Below, in pieces: positions 25,048 to 33,542 of a DNA stretch of 64,000 bases. Below the pieces are notes generated by a model. The model was not told the DNA's origin, ran no database searches, and saw only the letters and a list, made by a program, of their open reading frames with translations. Position 1 is the stretch's first letter. Each line of letters begins with the position of its first letter. The position numbers and the translations under genes are program-made. Where the stretch lies: assembly GCA_021773075.1 (NCBI GenBank), contig JAJFKT010000004.1, forward strand, positions 1 through 64,000, in the 5' to 3' direction. The stretch comes from Woeseiaceae bacterium. GTDB lineage: Bacteria > Pseudomonadota > Gammaproteobacteria > Steroidobacterales > Woeseiaceae.

Positions 25048-26409
25048 ATGAGCACTGAGTATCTCCGACAGCGCGGCAAAGCGAAGACTTGGTACATACG
25101 TGTGCCTGTCCCTCTCCCAGCACAGGCAGCAGTAGGACAGCCAGAGATCGTGCGGTCACTAAAGGTGACCTCATTGTCGGAGGCGAAGAAACTGCGGCCT
25201 GCAGCTATGACTTCGATCTATGAATACATCAACGAAAAGGTGAAAGCTCAACAGTCAGAACCTCACTCAGCGAACAGGTTCAAGCATCAGATGGTCGCTG
25301 TCGTGCGTGATCATGACCGGGGCTTAATCGATGACGACGAGCTGAGTGAACGCCAAGAGATACTGCTTGAGAAACACTTGGCCGCCAAAGCTGAGTTCCA
25401 GGGTGTTAGGAGGCGACCGCTTCATCCAGAGGACGTACGAACCACAGCTGCGGAGGAACGGACAATACAAGCGGGCTTCGACCTTGCGACAGGTCACCTG
25501 CTGCTTTCAGATGCCATTGAGCAGTACATAGAGAAGACACGCGGAAAACTGGCCGATGACACTATCGAAACCAAGGAGCGGACACTGCTTGCCTTCCAAA
25601 AGTACCTCGGCGACGTTCCGGTCTCGAAGATCACTAAGAAACAGTGCGCAGGCTTCTTGATTGATGAACTTGATACAGAGGGCCGGAGTCGAAAGACAGT
25701 AGCCAAGGCCCTGAGCGAGCTGGGTTCTCTGTGGACCAAGCACTTGATCCCGCTCGCTGAAGCGGAGGTCAACCCTGTCAGCGGCCTTACAGCCTCCCTG
25801 CCCTCACCTAAACGCGGTACGAAGCCTACTCGCCGCCCTTGGTCACAAGAGGAACTCGCGAGCTTTACCAAAGGTATTCAAGAGCATCCAAAGCAGGCAG
25901 ACCTCGGTATCGCGATGTTGCTATTCGCTTATATGGGCATGCGGCGAGAGGAGTTAGTGAGCCTGCAAACGCAAGACATAGACGGCGACTGCATTCGACT
26001 CGATGAGGCCAAGTCCACAGCTGGTGTCAGGAACATCCCAATACATCCGACAGTAAGACCGCTGGTGGACCACCTAATCGAAACGTCGACTGACGGATAC
26101 CAACTGCCAACAAAGAGATCAGCTAGGGACGTTGCGGACTCAATGGGCAAACGATTCGTGCGCTGGCGGCGTGAGCTTGGAGCTGCAGACCCCGCGACTG
26201 ATATTCACGCGCTCCGGTACAACTTCACCAGTGCCAGCGAGAACGCTGAGATACCCGATAGCACCACTAAAGTTATCGTCGGACACGCTCGCTCTGATAT
26301 CACTTATGGGCTGTACAGTCCTGCTAACTCTGTGAAGTGGTCAGTGTTAGTTGATGCAATGGCGAAGGTTTCACACGGAAAGTTCGACGGGGTTGGGGTT
26401 AACCCCTGA
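25048..26409 (+). CDS. Tyrosine recombinase (phage-type integrase)
   Basis: The protein has 453 residues from the ATG at 25048. A GTG at 25009 is in frame but lies in the paired heptamers, so I preferred the ATG where family homology begins (YLRQRGKAKTWYIRVPVPLP, a DUF6538-like N-terminus). A central SAM-like core-binding domain (~155-245) is followed by the catalytic domain with Arg near 298 (GMRREEL), HALRYNF (~387), GHAR (~412) and Tyr near 422 (TYGLYS), so the active site looks complete. It should catalyse integration and excision at tRNA-Ser. The last codons (GVNP-stop) lie in the left end of the IS3 element, so the natural C-terminus may have been altered by that insertion. Confidence 0.92.
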   Translation: MSTEYLRQRGKAKTWYIRVPVPLPAQAAVGQPEIVRSLKVTSLSEAKKLRPAAMTSIYEYINEKVKAQQSEPHSANRFKHQMVAVVRDHDRGLIDDDELSERQEILLEKHLAAKAEFQGVRRRPLHPEDVRTTAAEERTIQAGFDLATGHLLLSDAIEQYIEKTRGKLADDTIETKERTLLAFQKYLGDVPVSKITKKQCAGFLIDELDTEGRSRKTVAKALSELGSLWTKHLIPLAEAEVNPVSGLTASLPSPKRGTKPTRRPWSQEELASFTKGIQEHPKQADLGIAMLLFAYMGMRREELVSLQTQDIDGDCIRLDEAKSTAGVRNIPIHPTVRPLVDHLIETSTDGYQLPTKRSARDVADSMGKRFVRWRRELGAADPATDIHALRYNFTSASENAEIPDSTTKVIVGHARSDITYGLYSPANSVKWSVLVDAMAKVSHGKFDGVGVNP

Positions 26410-26457
26410 TATCGCGGACACATCTGAAAAGGCCGATAATGGCCATGGAGGAGTGTG

Positions 26458-26745
26458 GTGCGCAAAAGAAGAAATTACTCGGCGGAGTTCAAACGCGAAG
26501 CGGTTGCCCTGGCTAGTCAGCCAGGTGTAACCAAGTCTCAGATCGGGCGCGAGCTCGACATCAATCCCAACATGATCACACGCTGGCAGCGAGAGATGAC
26601 AGCGAATGGATCTAAAGCGTTTCTGGGTCAAGGCGTCGCTCGAGATGAAGAGCTGGCGTCGTTGAAGCGCGAGAACAATCGACTCAGGAAGGAACGGGAT
26701 TTTTTAAAAGAAGCGGCGGCGTTCTTCGCAAGCGACCGGAAGTGA
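26458..26745 (+). CDS. IS3-family transposase OrfA (helix-turn-helix subunit)
   Basis: The protein has ~95 residues. GTG at 26458 is preferred over GTG 26455 because GGAGGAG ends 4 nt upstream of it. Residues ~5-50 form an HTH_Tnp_1 domain (YSAEFKREAVALASQ, IGRELDINPNMITRW), and ~60-90 a leucine-zipper-like coil (ELASLKRENNRLRKERDFLKEA). A slippery heptamer T-TTA-AAA at 26703-26709 permits a -1 shift into the orfB frame, which is open from there to orfB. The full transposase would be an OrfAB fusion; OrfA alone usually acts as a DNA-binding inhibitor. Confidence 0.9.
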   Translation: MRKRRNYSAEFKREAVALASQPGVTKSQIGRELDINPNMITRWQREMTANGSKAFLGQGVARDEELASLKRENNRLRKERDFLKEAAAFFASDRK

Positions 26746-27614
26746 AATTCCGTGTCATTGATCGTTGCCGCGAAGCCTACTCGATACGACTGATGTGCCG
26801 TTGTCTTAAGGTGTCACCCAGCGGCTACTACGGCTGGCGGGAACGCCCGATGAGTCCTCGTGCAAGAGAGAACCAACGCTTGTCGGATCGTATCCGCGTA
26901 CTTCATGCAGAGAGTGATGGCACCTTCGGTGCCGGTCGTATCTGGGAGGATCTGTGTGAGGAAGGCGAGCGTCGCAGCCTGAATCGTGTGGCTAGGCTGA
27001 TGCGCCTGGACGGCCTGCAGGGCATTCCCTGCAAGAAAAAGCTTCGCAGTAAGCCATCAGGCACGCGACCCGCCGACATCGAGAATCACCTGGCTCGTGA
27101 CTTTAAGGCGGATAAGCCGAATACGCGGTGGGTAACTGACATCACGTACATCCGTATCGTCGGCGGCCAGTGGTTGTATCTGTGCGTTGTGGTTGACCTG
27201 TACTCCGGCATCGTCGTCGGATGGTCAATGAGCCGTTGCCAGAATCGGCAGCTGGTGCTGCAGGCCGTGCTGATGGCGCTGTGGCAGCGCGAGTCGAGAC
27301 AGCCGGTGATCCTGCACTCAGATCGTGGCTGCCAATTTACGAGTGACGAGTATCAGCGCTTCCTGAAAGGTCATAACCTGACTTGCTCAATGAGCGGCGT
27401 TGGCAGCTGTGCCGACAATGCGGCCTGCGAGGGCTTCTTCGGAATGTTAAAAAGAGAACGGGTCAATCGTCGTCGATACGAAACGCACGCTGAAGCAAGA
27501 GCTGATATCTTTGACTACATCGAGTGCTTCTACAATCCTCGACGAAGGCGGAAACTAGAGATCAGAAAACAGAAGAAATCGAACTTAACTCAACCGTCCG
27601 TGGTATCGGGGTAA
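26742..27614 (+). CDS. IS3-family transposase OrfB (DDE integrase domain)
   Basis: The protein has 290 residues. GTG at 26742 overlaps the orfA stop by 4 nt, but in vivo the domain is probably made as the OrfAB frameshift product. The HTH_21 region lies at ~35-95. The rve-type catalytic core has the DDE triad in WVTDITYI, LHSDRGCQFTS and CEGFFGMLKRE. The C-terminus (YNPRRRRKLE...LTQPSVVSG) is the normal end for one IS3 subgroup and runs into the right inverted repeat, so the gene is complete. Confidence 0.92.
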   Translation: MKFRVIDRCREAYSIRLMCRCLKVSPSGYYGWRERPMSPRARENQRLSDRIRVLHAESDGTFGAGRIWEDLCEEGERRSLNRVARLMRLDGLQGIPCKKKLRSKPSGTRPADIENHLARDFKADKPNTRWVTDITYIRIVGGQWLYLCVVVDLYSGIVVGWSMSRCQNRQLVLQAVLMALWQRESRQPVILHSDRGCQFTSDEYQRFLKGHNLTCSMSGVGSCADNAACEGFFGMLKRERVNRRRYETHAEARADIFDYIECFYNPRRRRKLEIRKQKKSNLTQPSVVSG

Positions 27615-27844
27615 AACCCCCTTCACACCCTTGAAACCAATACCAGCTCTTGCCTCCGGTCCAAATCCAATGACTTTGAGTGTCGATCGGAGGTCACAGC
27701 TTATTGGGCAAGATAGTGTCGAATGAGTGTGAAATCTACTACTCAGTACACGCCCAGCCCCGAGCCAATGCCTACGGAAAGCCATCAATCTAACTGATGT
27801 GTCCGACCGTAGGTCACGGCTCGTAGTAAGACTTTTAGCGAAGC
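27615..27844. other. Non-coding stretch with degenerate repeats beside the IS3 element
   Basis: No gene is visible. Two imperfect direct repeats of ~21 bp (27681-27702 and 27800-27822, both containing AGGTCAC-GC) lie 119 bp apart. GATGTGTCCG at 27796-27805 is the reverse complement of CGGACACATC near the IS3 left end (26415-26424), so this could be a scrap of a second IS copy. Confidence 0.35.
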
Positions 27845-28585
27845 TTATCCGCTAGTATATTCAACGCTGACGCTTGTCCTTGGTTCACTGAACCCGTCGG
27901 TTGACCCACATGTTGTCATAGTGATTTCAAATGAGTCACCTGCCGAAAACGGATTTATGTTATCTATGTCGGGAAGCGAGGCGATAAATGTACCGCCTGT
28001 TGCAACTAGGGACAGCAAGGTACCTCCTGTTGTCATGCCACCCGAAAGTATCGCAGTTATACCTCCTACCGTGAGCGAATTTGCAGCACTCTCCACGTTC
28101 TGTAAAGCTGAGTAGGCAAGATTCAGCTCGTCCGCGTCCGACTGGCTCAGGCCTGGAACGGTAAGCGTTGTTGTTACACACCCCGCCAGTGGTTGAGGGT
28201 CAACGAAACATACGGTTCCAGGATCTATCGCCGCCATCATCTGACATTCAGATTGCTGGTTATGCATAATATCGTCAACCAATATCCAATCCACTATCGC
28301 GAAGAGTTCCCCAAGATACATTCGGCTCGACGCCAAGCGCTTGGCCCTTACAGTTATTTCCTCGAGCTCCTCCTCGTCGTTGTCAAAATAAAAGTCGCTG
28401 ATTTGATCGAAAAATACGCCACTTTCCCAAACGTTGTATTGATTCAGTACCAAGCCCCAACCTTCGTTTTCAAATGGGTCAATTGGATTAATCGCCCCTG
28501 TATCGTCATCAAACTGCGCCATTGATGAATGCCCGAAAAGTATGAGGGCGATTGCGAATGCGGCATTTACAAATGTAGTTTTCAT
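27845..28585 (-). CDS. Secreted protein of unknown function (island cargo)
   Basis: The protein has 246 residues from the ATG at 28585, chosen because AGAGGAAA precedes it and a clean signal peptide (MKTTFVNAAFAIALILFGHSSMAQ) begins there. An acidic stretch leads into LEEITVRAKRL, which resembles the plug-proximal LEEIVVTA-type motif of TonB-dependent receptors, but no barrel follows. A Gly/Thr-rich hydrophobic segment (~165-215, GGITAILSGGMTTGGTLLSLVATGGTFIA) could insert in a membrane. Two Cys pairs are possible. The family was not recognised. It runs opposite to most of the island. Confidence 0.6.
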   Translation of the reverse strand: MKTTFVNAAFAIALILFGHSSMAQFDDDTGAINPIDPFENEGWGLVLNQYNVWESGVFFDQISDFYFDNDEEELEEITVRAKRLASSRMYLGELFAIVDWILVDDIMHNQQSECQMMAAIDPGTVCFVDPQPLAGCVTTTLTVPGLSQSDADELNLAYSALQNVESAANSLTVGGITAILSGGMTTGGTLLSLVATGGTFIASLPDIDNINPFSAGDSFEITMTTCGSTDGFSEPRTSVSVEYTSG

Positions 28586-28746
28586 TTTCCTCTCCACTGA
28601 TTTGTCGATCAAAATGACCCGACCACGCTAGGAGAAGCTGATTGAAAGTTACACTCGAATTTCTAGCCAATATGGCAAGAAATGCAAGTTGACAGTTCGG
28701 GCTCGATGTAGGCATCCTTGAGTTCCTGTGGAAAACCGAAACTAAC

Positions 28747-29037
28747 ATGCCATTATCCGCTTCAGAATCGCTTGCACTATCAAGGGCCCTTGCCGGGCAT
28801 AAGTTCTGGCTCATATTTCGTTTTGCCCTACTAGCAATGGCGGTCGTGGCAATCGCCCTAGGACTTTACCTTGCAGGCTCTGTGGAGTTTGTTGGAAACC
28901 CTCTTACGAACTATTTAGTTGGCTTGATGATCTCGATTGGTATTGGCATGTTTAGCTTTTCGATTTCCGGGTGGTCTAACTCTAGAGATAAGTTGCTAAT
29001 CGACCTGCTGGAAGAGAAGTCGAATAAATCAAGTTAG
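28747..29037 (+). CDS. Small two-helix membrane protein of unknown function (island cargo)
   Basis: The protein has 96 residues with hydrophobic segments at ~20-44 (FWLIFRFALLAMAVVAIALGL) and ~54-76 (NYLVGLMISIGIGMFSFSI), then a short acidic/basic tail (LLIDLLEEKSNKSS). It starts with ATG but no strong ribosome-binding site is visible. The family was not recognised. Divergent from the secreted-protein gene. Confidence 0.5.
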   Translation: MPLSASESLALSRALAGHKFWLIFRFALLAMAVVAIALGLYLAGSVEFVGNPLTNYLVGLMISIGIGMFSFSISGWSNSRDKLLIDLLEEKSNKSS

Positions 29038-29373
29038 ATAACATAGGTCTTGCCGCTCTTCGTCGGAAAAGACACCGACATCTGCGAACATCTATCGGAC
29101 ACTGAATAGTCACCACCGAGTCACCCCGGCGGCAACCATTGATAACAGCTAGTCCGCGCTAGGACCTATCCACCAGTCTCTCTCACCAAGCCAACGCCCG
29201 CTTCACAACCTATAGCAGCCTCTTGCCTGGTATGATGACGACAGGCTGCTGCTGACCCAAAGCGGTCGCTCGCAACATGTCGTCGAATTTGGAATGTCAC
29301 TCGCTATTCTTCGACACGAACTATACTTATATGTCGCAACACTCAGACACATGATGAAAACCCAGGTACACCG
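29038..29373. other. Intergenic stretch within the island, no gene seen
   Basis: The 336 bp between the two-helix protein and the IS21-interrupted gene show no open frame with a credible start and no strong hairpin. It may contain the promoter of the downstream gene; I could not pick one out. Confidence 0.4.
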
Positions 29374-29934
29374 ATGGTATGTCTTGCGACTTTCGCGGCG
29401 CTTTGTATGAATGGTATAGCAAGCGCTTCAGACGAGAAATTGAGAACCGGTCTTATAGTAGAGATTTCTGAAAAGAGAATCGAATTAGAACTACCATCCG
29501 TCAAGACTTCCCACATTGGCTTTACTTGCGAGCCCGTCGTTTGTGAGTCGACGCATCAGTTTGGTGCTGGAGACCACGTGTTGTTGCGTCTAGGGGCTGA
29601 GAACAGAAAGAATAAATTACTATCGATTAGGCTATGTAAAAAGGACGATCCTGAGTGCGAAAAAGTGCGGAATGAAGAGCTGGAAGAAACCAGGCACGCA
29701 CAAGAGCGCTCCGACAAACGGCAAGAACAATGGGCTCAATGCGATGCGAAGATGAAGTCCGATATGAGTAGCGATAGCCGCTATGTTGCGGACGTATCTA
29801 AAGACCTGTCAGAACAAGAAAGAAATGCGATAACTGATAGATATAAAAGCCTATATGCTGATCCTATCGCTAAATCGTGCCTCTTGAAGATTGTCGATGG
29901 CCATCAGCGAGCGGTAATCGAAAGCTGCCTGTAG
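29374..29934 (+). pseudogene. Secreted protein gene of unknown function, 3' end displaced by the IS21 element
   Basis: The 186-residue product has a short signal peptide (MVCLATFAALCMNGIASA), then KLRTGLIVEISEKRIELELPS, four Cys in the first half (FTCEPVVC; CKKDDPEC), a charged coiled stretch (~105-125, ELEETRHAQERSDKRQEQ) and a last region with C-LLKIVDGHQRAV. Its final CTG-TAG lies at the IS21 left end. If the IS (29930-32344) is removed, the frame continues for 12 codons (beginning CGA GTC CTC) and stops at TGA 32380-32382, overlapping the next gene's ATG. I therefore read it as a gene cut near its end. Function unknown. Confidence 0.6.
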
Positions 29935-30040
29935 ATCGGCATGCAAAAATGACCCACTTTCGGGGGTGATCGGCGTGCAAAATTGACCCACCTTCAACCA
30001 TGCTGTCTGACGTATTGGAGTCAGGGAGCTTTTGAAGGAG

Positions 30041-31552
30041 ATGTTGACGGTGGAGACGATCAGGAAGATTCGATTAGCAGCGCGTGATGGCAAGAAGTCC
30101 ATTCGGCAGACAGCCAAGGATTTCAACGTATCGCGCAATACGGTACGTAAAGTTTTAAGGAGCGATCAGACGCGCTTTGAGTATCGCCGGGACACGGTGC
30201 ATCGCCCGAAGCTCGGCCCATTCGTCGACACGTTGACCGCGTTGTTGAAGCACGAACAGCCTCTGCCGTTGAAGCAGCGGCGCACGGCCCAAGGCTTGTA
30301 CGAAGCACTGCAGGGAGAGGGCTATCGCGGTGCCTACGATAGCGTGCGTCGTTTTGTGAAGGCCTGGCGAGCCGAGCATCAGGGCACGCCGGTCGACGCG
30401 TACATCCCGCTGGTGTTCGATCCCGGTGAAGCGTTTCAGTTCGACTGGAGCCACGAGAAGATGGTCATTGCCGGTGCGATGACGGATGTGAAGGTCGCCC
30501 ATATCCGTCTTAGTCACAGCCGATTCTTTCTGACGGTTGCTTATCTTCGCGAGTCACAGGAGATGGTGTTCGATGCGCACCGCAGAGCCTTCGAGTTCTT
30601 CGGCGGTGTCGCCCGACGTGGCATCTACGACAACATGAAGACAGCCGTGTGCCGCATCCTGCGTGGTAAAGAACGCGACTTCAACCGTCGCTTCGAGGAG
30701 CTGGCCAGCCATTACCTATTTGAACCGGTTGCCTGCACACCGGCTGCCGGCTGGGAGAAAGGCCAGGTAGAGAACCAGGTACGCACCGTTCGGCGGCGAT
30801 TATTTACACCCACCCGCAAGGCAAAGAGTCTCGACGAGCTCAACCGCGCACTGAAGGCCGAGTGCCTGCTGTGGGCAAAGAAGCAACGCCACCCGGTGCT
30901 CAAGGATCAGACGGTGTGGTCGGTCTTTGAGTCTGAACGACCGTCCTTGCTGACATTGCCACGCGCCTTTGACGGTTATGCCGAACGCACCGTGCGCGTC
31001 AGCTCAACCTCGCTGGTGAGTTTTGACCGCAACCGCTACAGCGTCGCTTGCAAAGCGGCAGGCAGGACCGCCGAGCTCAGAAGCTATGCCGACAAGATCG
31101 TCGTGTTGCACGACGGCGCGTTCGTGGCCCAGCATTCACGCTGCTTCCAGCGCGATCAGATGATCTTCGATCCCTGGCACTACCTGCCGGTGCTGAAGAA
31201 GAAGCCCGGTGCGTTACGCAATGGCGCGCCGTTCAAGGATTGGGATCTGCCCCGATCCATTCATCGTACCTGGCAGCGCCTGAAGCATTATCCCGACTGG
31301 GACCGACAGCTGGTGGATATCCTCGCCTGCGTACCAGGCTATGGCCTGGATGCGGTCGCCGATGCCTGCAACGAGGCACTAAGCAATGGCTCCGTGAGCC
31401 GCGATGTCATCATCAACCTGCTGGCTCGGCAACACGAGGAACCGGACTCTGAGATCGTCACCATCCCGGCCCACCTGGAACTCAGCGAACCGCCGGTCGC
31501 CGACTGCGCCCGTTATGACCGCTTCAGGAAAGAGGTGACCCATGTCGCGTGA
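30041..31552 (+). CDS. istA: IS21-family transposase
   Basis: The protein has ~503 residues. Start choice is uncertain: AAGGAG abuts the ATG at 30041, and TTG 30044 or GTG 30050 are in frame with better spacing. An N-terminal HTH ([33 protein letters not shown]) is followed by an rve-type catalytic core ([35 protein letters not shown]) and a Mu-transposase-like C-terminal domain ([17 protein letters not shown]). It overlaps istB by 11 nt. Length is normal for the family. Confidence 0.9.
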   Translation: MLTVETIRKIRLAARDGKKSIRQTAKDFNVSRNTVRKVLRSDQTRFEYRRDTVHRPKLGPFVDTLTALLKHEQPLPLKQRRTAQGLYEALQGEGYRGAYDSVRRFVKAWRAEHQGTPVDAYIPLVFDPGEAFQFDWSHEKMVIAGAMTDVKVAHIRLSHSRFFLTVAYLRESQEMVFDAHRRAFEFFGGVARRGIYDNMKTAVCRILRGKERDFNRRFEELASHYLFEPVACTPAAGWEKGQVENQVRTVRRRLFTPTRKAKSLDELNRALKAECLLWAKKQRHPVLKDQTVWSVFESERPSLLTLPRAFDGYAERTVRVSSTSLVSFDRNRYSVACKAAGRTAELRSYADKIVVLHDGAFVAQHSRCFQRDQMIFDPWHYLPVLKKKPGALRNGAPFKDWDLPRSIHRTWQRLKHYPDWDRQLVDILACVPGYGLDAVADACNEALSNGSVSRDVIINLLARQHEEPDSEIVTIPAHLELSEPPVADCARYDRFRKEVTHVA

Positions 31553-32273
31553 TCATGTCATGGGGCTGATGAAGTCCCTGAAGTTCGTGGCGATCCCGAA
31601 GGCCTATGACGAAGTGCTGGCCACGGCCCGCAAGCGTAAGCAAACCACCGACACCGTCATCGAACAACTCTTCGAGATCGAGGTCAGCGAGCGTCGGGCA
31701 CGTTCGATTCGTTACCGCATGACACAGGCACGATTCCCGGTGTCCAAAGATCTGGACAGCTTCGAGTTCGACAAGCTCGCCATCGAAGAGATCCAGATCA
31801 AGGGCCTCTATGGCGGTGACTTTATCGAGGAGCACCGCAACATTGTCTTTGTCGGCGGCACCGGGACTGGGAAGACCCACTTGGCAACCGCCATCGCATC
31901 ACAGGCGGTTCGCTCCGGCTATCGGGCAAAGTTCTTTAATCTCGTTGATCTGGCCAACCAGCTCGAACAAGAAAAGCTCAACGGCAAAGGCGGACGTCTT
32001 GCCGATCGGCTGGCTAAGTACACTGAACTGGTGGTACTCGATGAACTCGGTTATCTACCGTTCTCAAAGAATGGCGGACAGCTTGTATTCCATCTGCTCT
32101 CGCACCTGTATCAGCGCACGTCCGTCATCATCACCACCAACCTGGCGTTCGGCGAATGGCCAACCGTGTTCGGCGATAAGAAAATGACGACAGCTCTACT
32201 GGATCGAGTCACACATCATTGCGACATCATCGAAACAGGCAATGACAGTTGGAGAATCAAACACAGAGATTAA
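31542..32273 (+). CDS. istB: IS21-family ATPase helper protein
   Basis: The protein has 243 residues, a DnaC/DnaA-like AAA+ ATPase. Walker [10 protein letters not shown] (~105-113), Walker [10 protein letters not shown], sensor-1 region [11 protein letters not shown] and the C-terminal [14 protein letters not shown] are all present, so it looks functional. IstB helps IstA choose and join the target. Its ATG lies inside the istA end. Confidence 0.92.
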   Translation: MSRDHVMGLMKSLKFVAIPKAYDEVLATARKRKQTTDTVIEQLFEIEVSERRARSIRYRMTQARFPVSKDLDSFEFDKLAIEEIQIKGLYGGDFIEEHRNIVFVGGTGTGKTHLATAIASQAVRSGYRAKFFNLVDLANQLEQEKLNGKGGRLADRLAKYTELVVLDELGYLPFSKNGGQLVFHLLSHLYQRTSVIITTNLAFGEWPTVFGDKKMTTALLDRVTHHCDIIETGNDSWRIKHRD

Positions 32274-32378
32274 TGCAATAACCCCTTTCTGGGTGGGTCA
32301 ATATTCGACGCCGACAGTGGGTCAATTTTCGATGCCTATTTACAGAGTCCTCTCGCAGCCAAACGCAAGGACAGCACA

Positions 32379-32783
32379 ATGACAACACTCAGAGTTCTTC
32401 TCGTGATCTTCACAATCACATCCTACCCGGTATCTGCCGAGACATTTCTTTGTCTCCCCGAGTCTGGCGCTTCTATAGTCCAGAGTTATGAAGGGAGACT
32501 GTTAGATTCAAGTCTAATGAAATTTAAGGACGAGAAATGGCTGGTAGATAGGAACGGTATCCGTGAATTTGGCAGCGATAAAGTCTTGATGAGCCGCTGC
32601 CGGTTTCCGGAAACAGGCGCAATCTATTGCGACAAGGGTGAGTTTTCGACTCATCACTTTTTATTGAATGGAACCCGTGTCTTCAGCATGACCGGGATTG
32701 GCTCCGGAGACCAAGACAACACCATGTTCCATTTCATAATTGTTGGCAAGTGCAGCAAACTTGTAGAAAGCACCACTCAATGA
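32379..32783 (+). CDS. Small secreted protein of unknown function (island cargo)
   Basis: The protein has 134 residues with a signal peptide (MTTLRVLLVIFTITSYPVSAE). The mature part has four Cys (LCLPESG, SRCRF, IYCDKG, GKCSK), enough for two disulfides, and an FHFIIVGKC end typical of small lipocalin- or beta-type periplasmic proteins. No family recognised. Its ATG overlaps the reconstructed stop (ATGA) of the gene interrupted by the IS21 copy, so the two probably formed one operon. Confidence 0.6.
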   Translation: MTTLRVLLVIFTITSYPVSAETFLCLPESGASIVQSYEGRLLDSSLMKFKDEKWLVDRNGIREFGSDKVLMSRCRFPETGAIYCDKGEFSTHHFLLNGTRVFSMTGIGSGDQDNTMFHFIIVGKCSKLVESTTQ

Positions 32784-32853
32784 GCATCGTTGATGCTGCT
32801 ACCGACCAAACCAACAAACTGAAACGTGTCTATCAAGCCAAGGGGATTCAATC

Positions 32854-33141
32854 ATGTCAGCTTTCAAGTTAAAGATGGTAGGAAGTCAGAGCCACCTTCA
32901 CTACGGTCGATTCGAAATAGAACGACAGGAAGGCAATCGCATGGGATTACCAGCATCTCGGTACTGCTATTCTTTCAAATACAAAAAAAATGAAATTAGA
33001 ATTTTCGAGTATCGACACGAAGCTCGATATTTCCTTGATGCTTTGGTAACAGATTTCAGGAAGACCATGATAAACATCAAATACTTGGAGAAAAACTTCA
33101 TGGAAAAGTACGAATTACCTGAATTTCCTGTTGAAACATAA
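32854..33141 (+). CDS. Small soluble protein of unknown function (island cargo)
   Basis: The protein has 95 residues, no signal peptide, basic and aromatic-rich (SHLHYGRFEIERQEGN, YCYSFKYKKNEIRIFEYRHEARYFLDALVTDFRKT). No family recognised. It lies 70 nt after the small secreted gene and is the last gene before the right end of the island. Its base composition is visibly A+T-richer than that of the core genes to the right. Confidence 0.5.
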   Translation: MSAFKLKMVGSQSHLHYGRFEIERQEGNRMGLPASRYCYSFKYKKNEIRIFEYRHEARYFLDALVTDFRKTMINIKYLEKNFMEKYELPEFPVET

Positions 33142-33178
33142 GATCGACTGACTACCCAGTGCTAGTGCAAACATAATG

Positions 33179-33197
33179 TGGTACATTTTGTGGTACT
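33179..33197 (-). promoter_or_regulatory. Paired heptamers TGTACCA/AGTACCA (candidate arm-type integrase sites, right)
   Basis: Read on the minus strand, AGTACCA (33191-33197) and TGTACCA (33179-33185) are 12 bp apart, ~56 bp inside the right attachment site. They mirror the pair at the left end and lie in an A+T-rich stretch. Confidence 0.5.
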
Positions 33198-33251
33198 ACA
33201 TGTCGCTTTTTCATAATATTATTAATAATTATAATGCCTTATACTTTATGA

Positions 33252-33343
<92 letters not shown>

Positions 33344-33365
33344 TACAATTATCAATCCTCTCTCT

Positions 33366-33522
33366 CAGGGCGGGATTGATTCGAACCGGCTTTCGCCGAT
33401 TCTCACCCCTTCGGGGCGCGCTATGCGCGTCTAAAACGCTGTCGCGTTTTGTCGAACCCGCGGTACGCTATGAACGTCGTCGCTTTCCAAGCGAGCGCCT
33501 TAAGCCACTCAGCCACCTCTCC
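33366..33522 (-). pseudogene. Broken second tRNA-Ser copy with a hairpin-rich insert in the T-arm
   Basis: From 33522 downward, the acceptor 5' strand, D-arm and anticodon arm match the intact tRNA-Ser. The variable arm has lost several bases, so the anticodon stem loses a pair. After GCGGGTTCGA (to 33452) come ~64 bp of small hairpins (33388-33451: AAAACGC-GACA-GCGTTTT, CCCC-GAA-GGGG, CGGC-GAAA-GCCG on the minus strand). Then GGTTCGAATC recurs, followed by CCCGCCCT, but the acceptor 3' strand no longer pairs. It is unlikely to give a functional tRNA. Confidence 0.75.
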
Positions 33523-33542
33523 GAAATTTGATATCCGTCGCC

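Larger units (their letters stand above)
26401..27615 (+). mobile_element. IS3-family insertion sequence
   Basis: About 1.2 kb with imperfect terminal inverted repeats. The left (from ~26401) reads ACCCCTGATATCGCGGAC and the right (about 27596-27613), read on the minus strand, is ACCCCGATACCACGGAC. It contains orfA and orfB in the usual overlapping -1 arrangement and looks intact. The exact ends and the 3-bp target duplication could not be fixed by eye. Confidence 0.8.
29930..32344 (+). mobile_element. IS21-family insertion sequence
   Basis: About 2.4 kb with istA and istB. The ends are related inverted repeats: left TGTAGATCGGCAT then AAAAATGACCCAC, right (minus strand) TGTAAATAGGCAT then AAAATTGACCCAC. 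Each is followed by a second TTGACCCACC-containing copy ~35 bp further in, the usual multiple-repeat ends of this family. Both genes are intact, so it may be active. I saw no target duplication. Confidence 0.85.

Noticed and set aside
33361..33522. Possible CRISPR-like or riboswitch structure from the run of hairpins
   Set aside because: There is no spacer-repeat array, and the flanks are clearly a broken tRNA-Ser.
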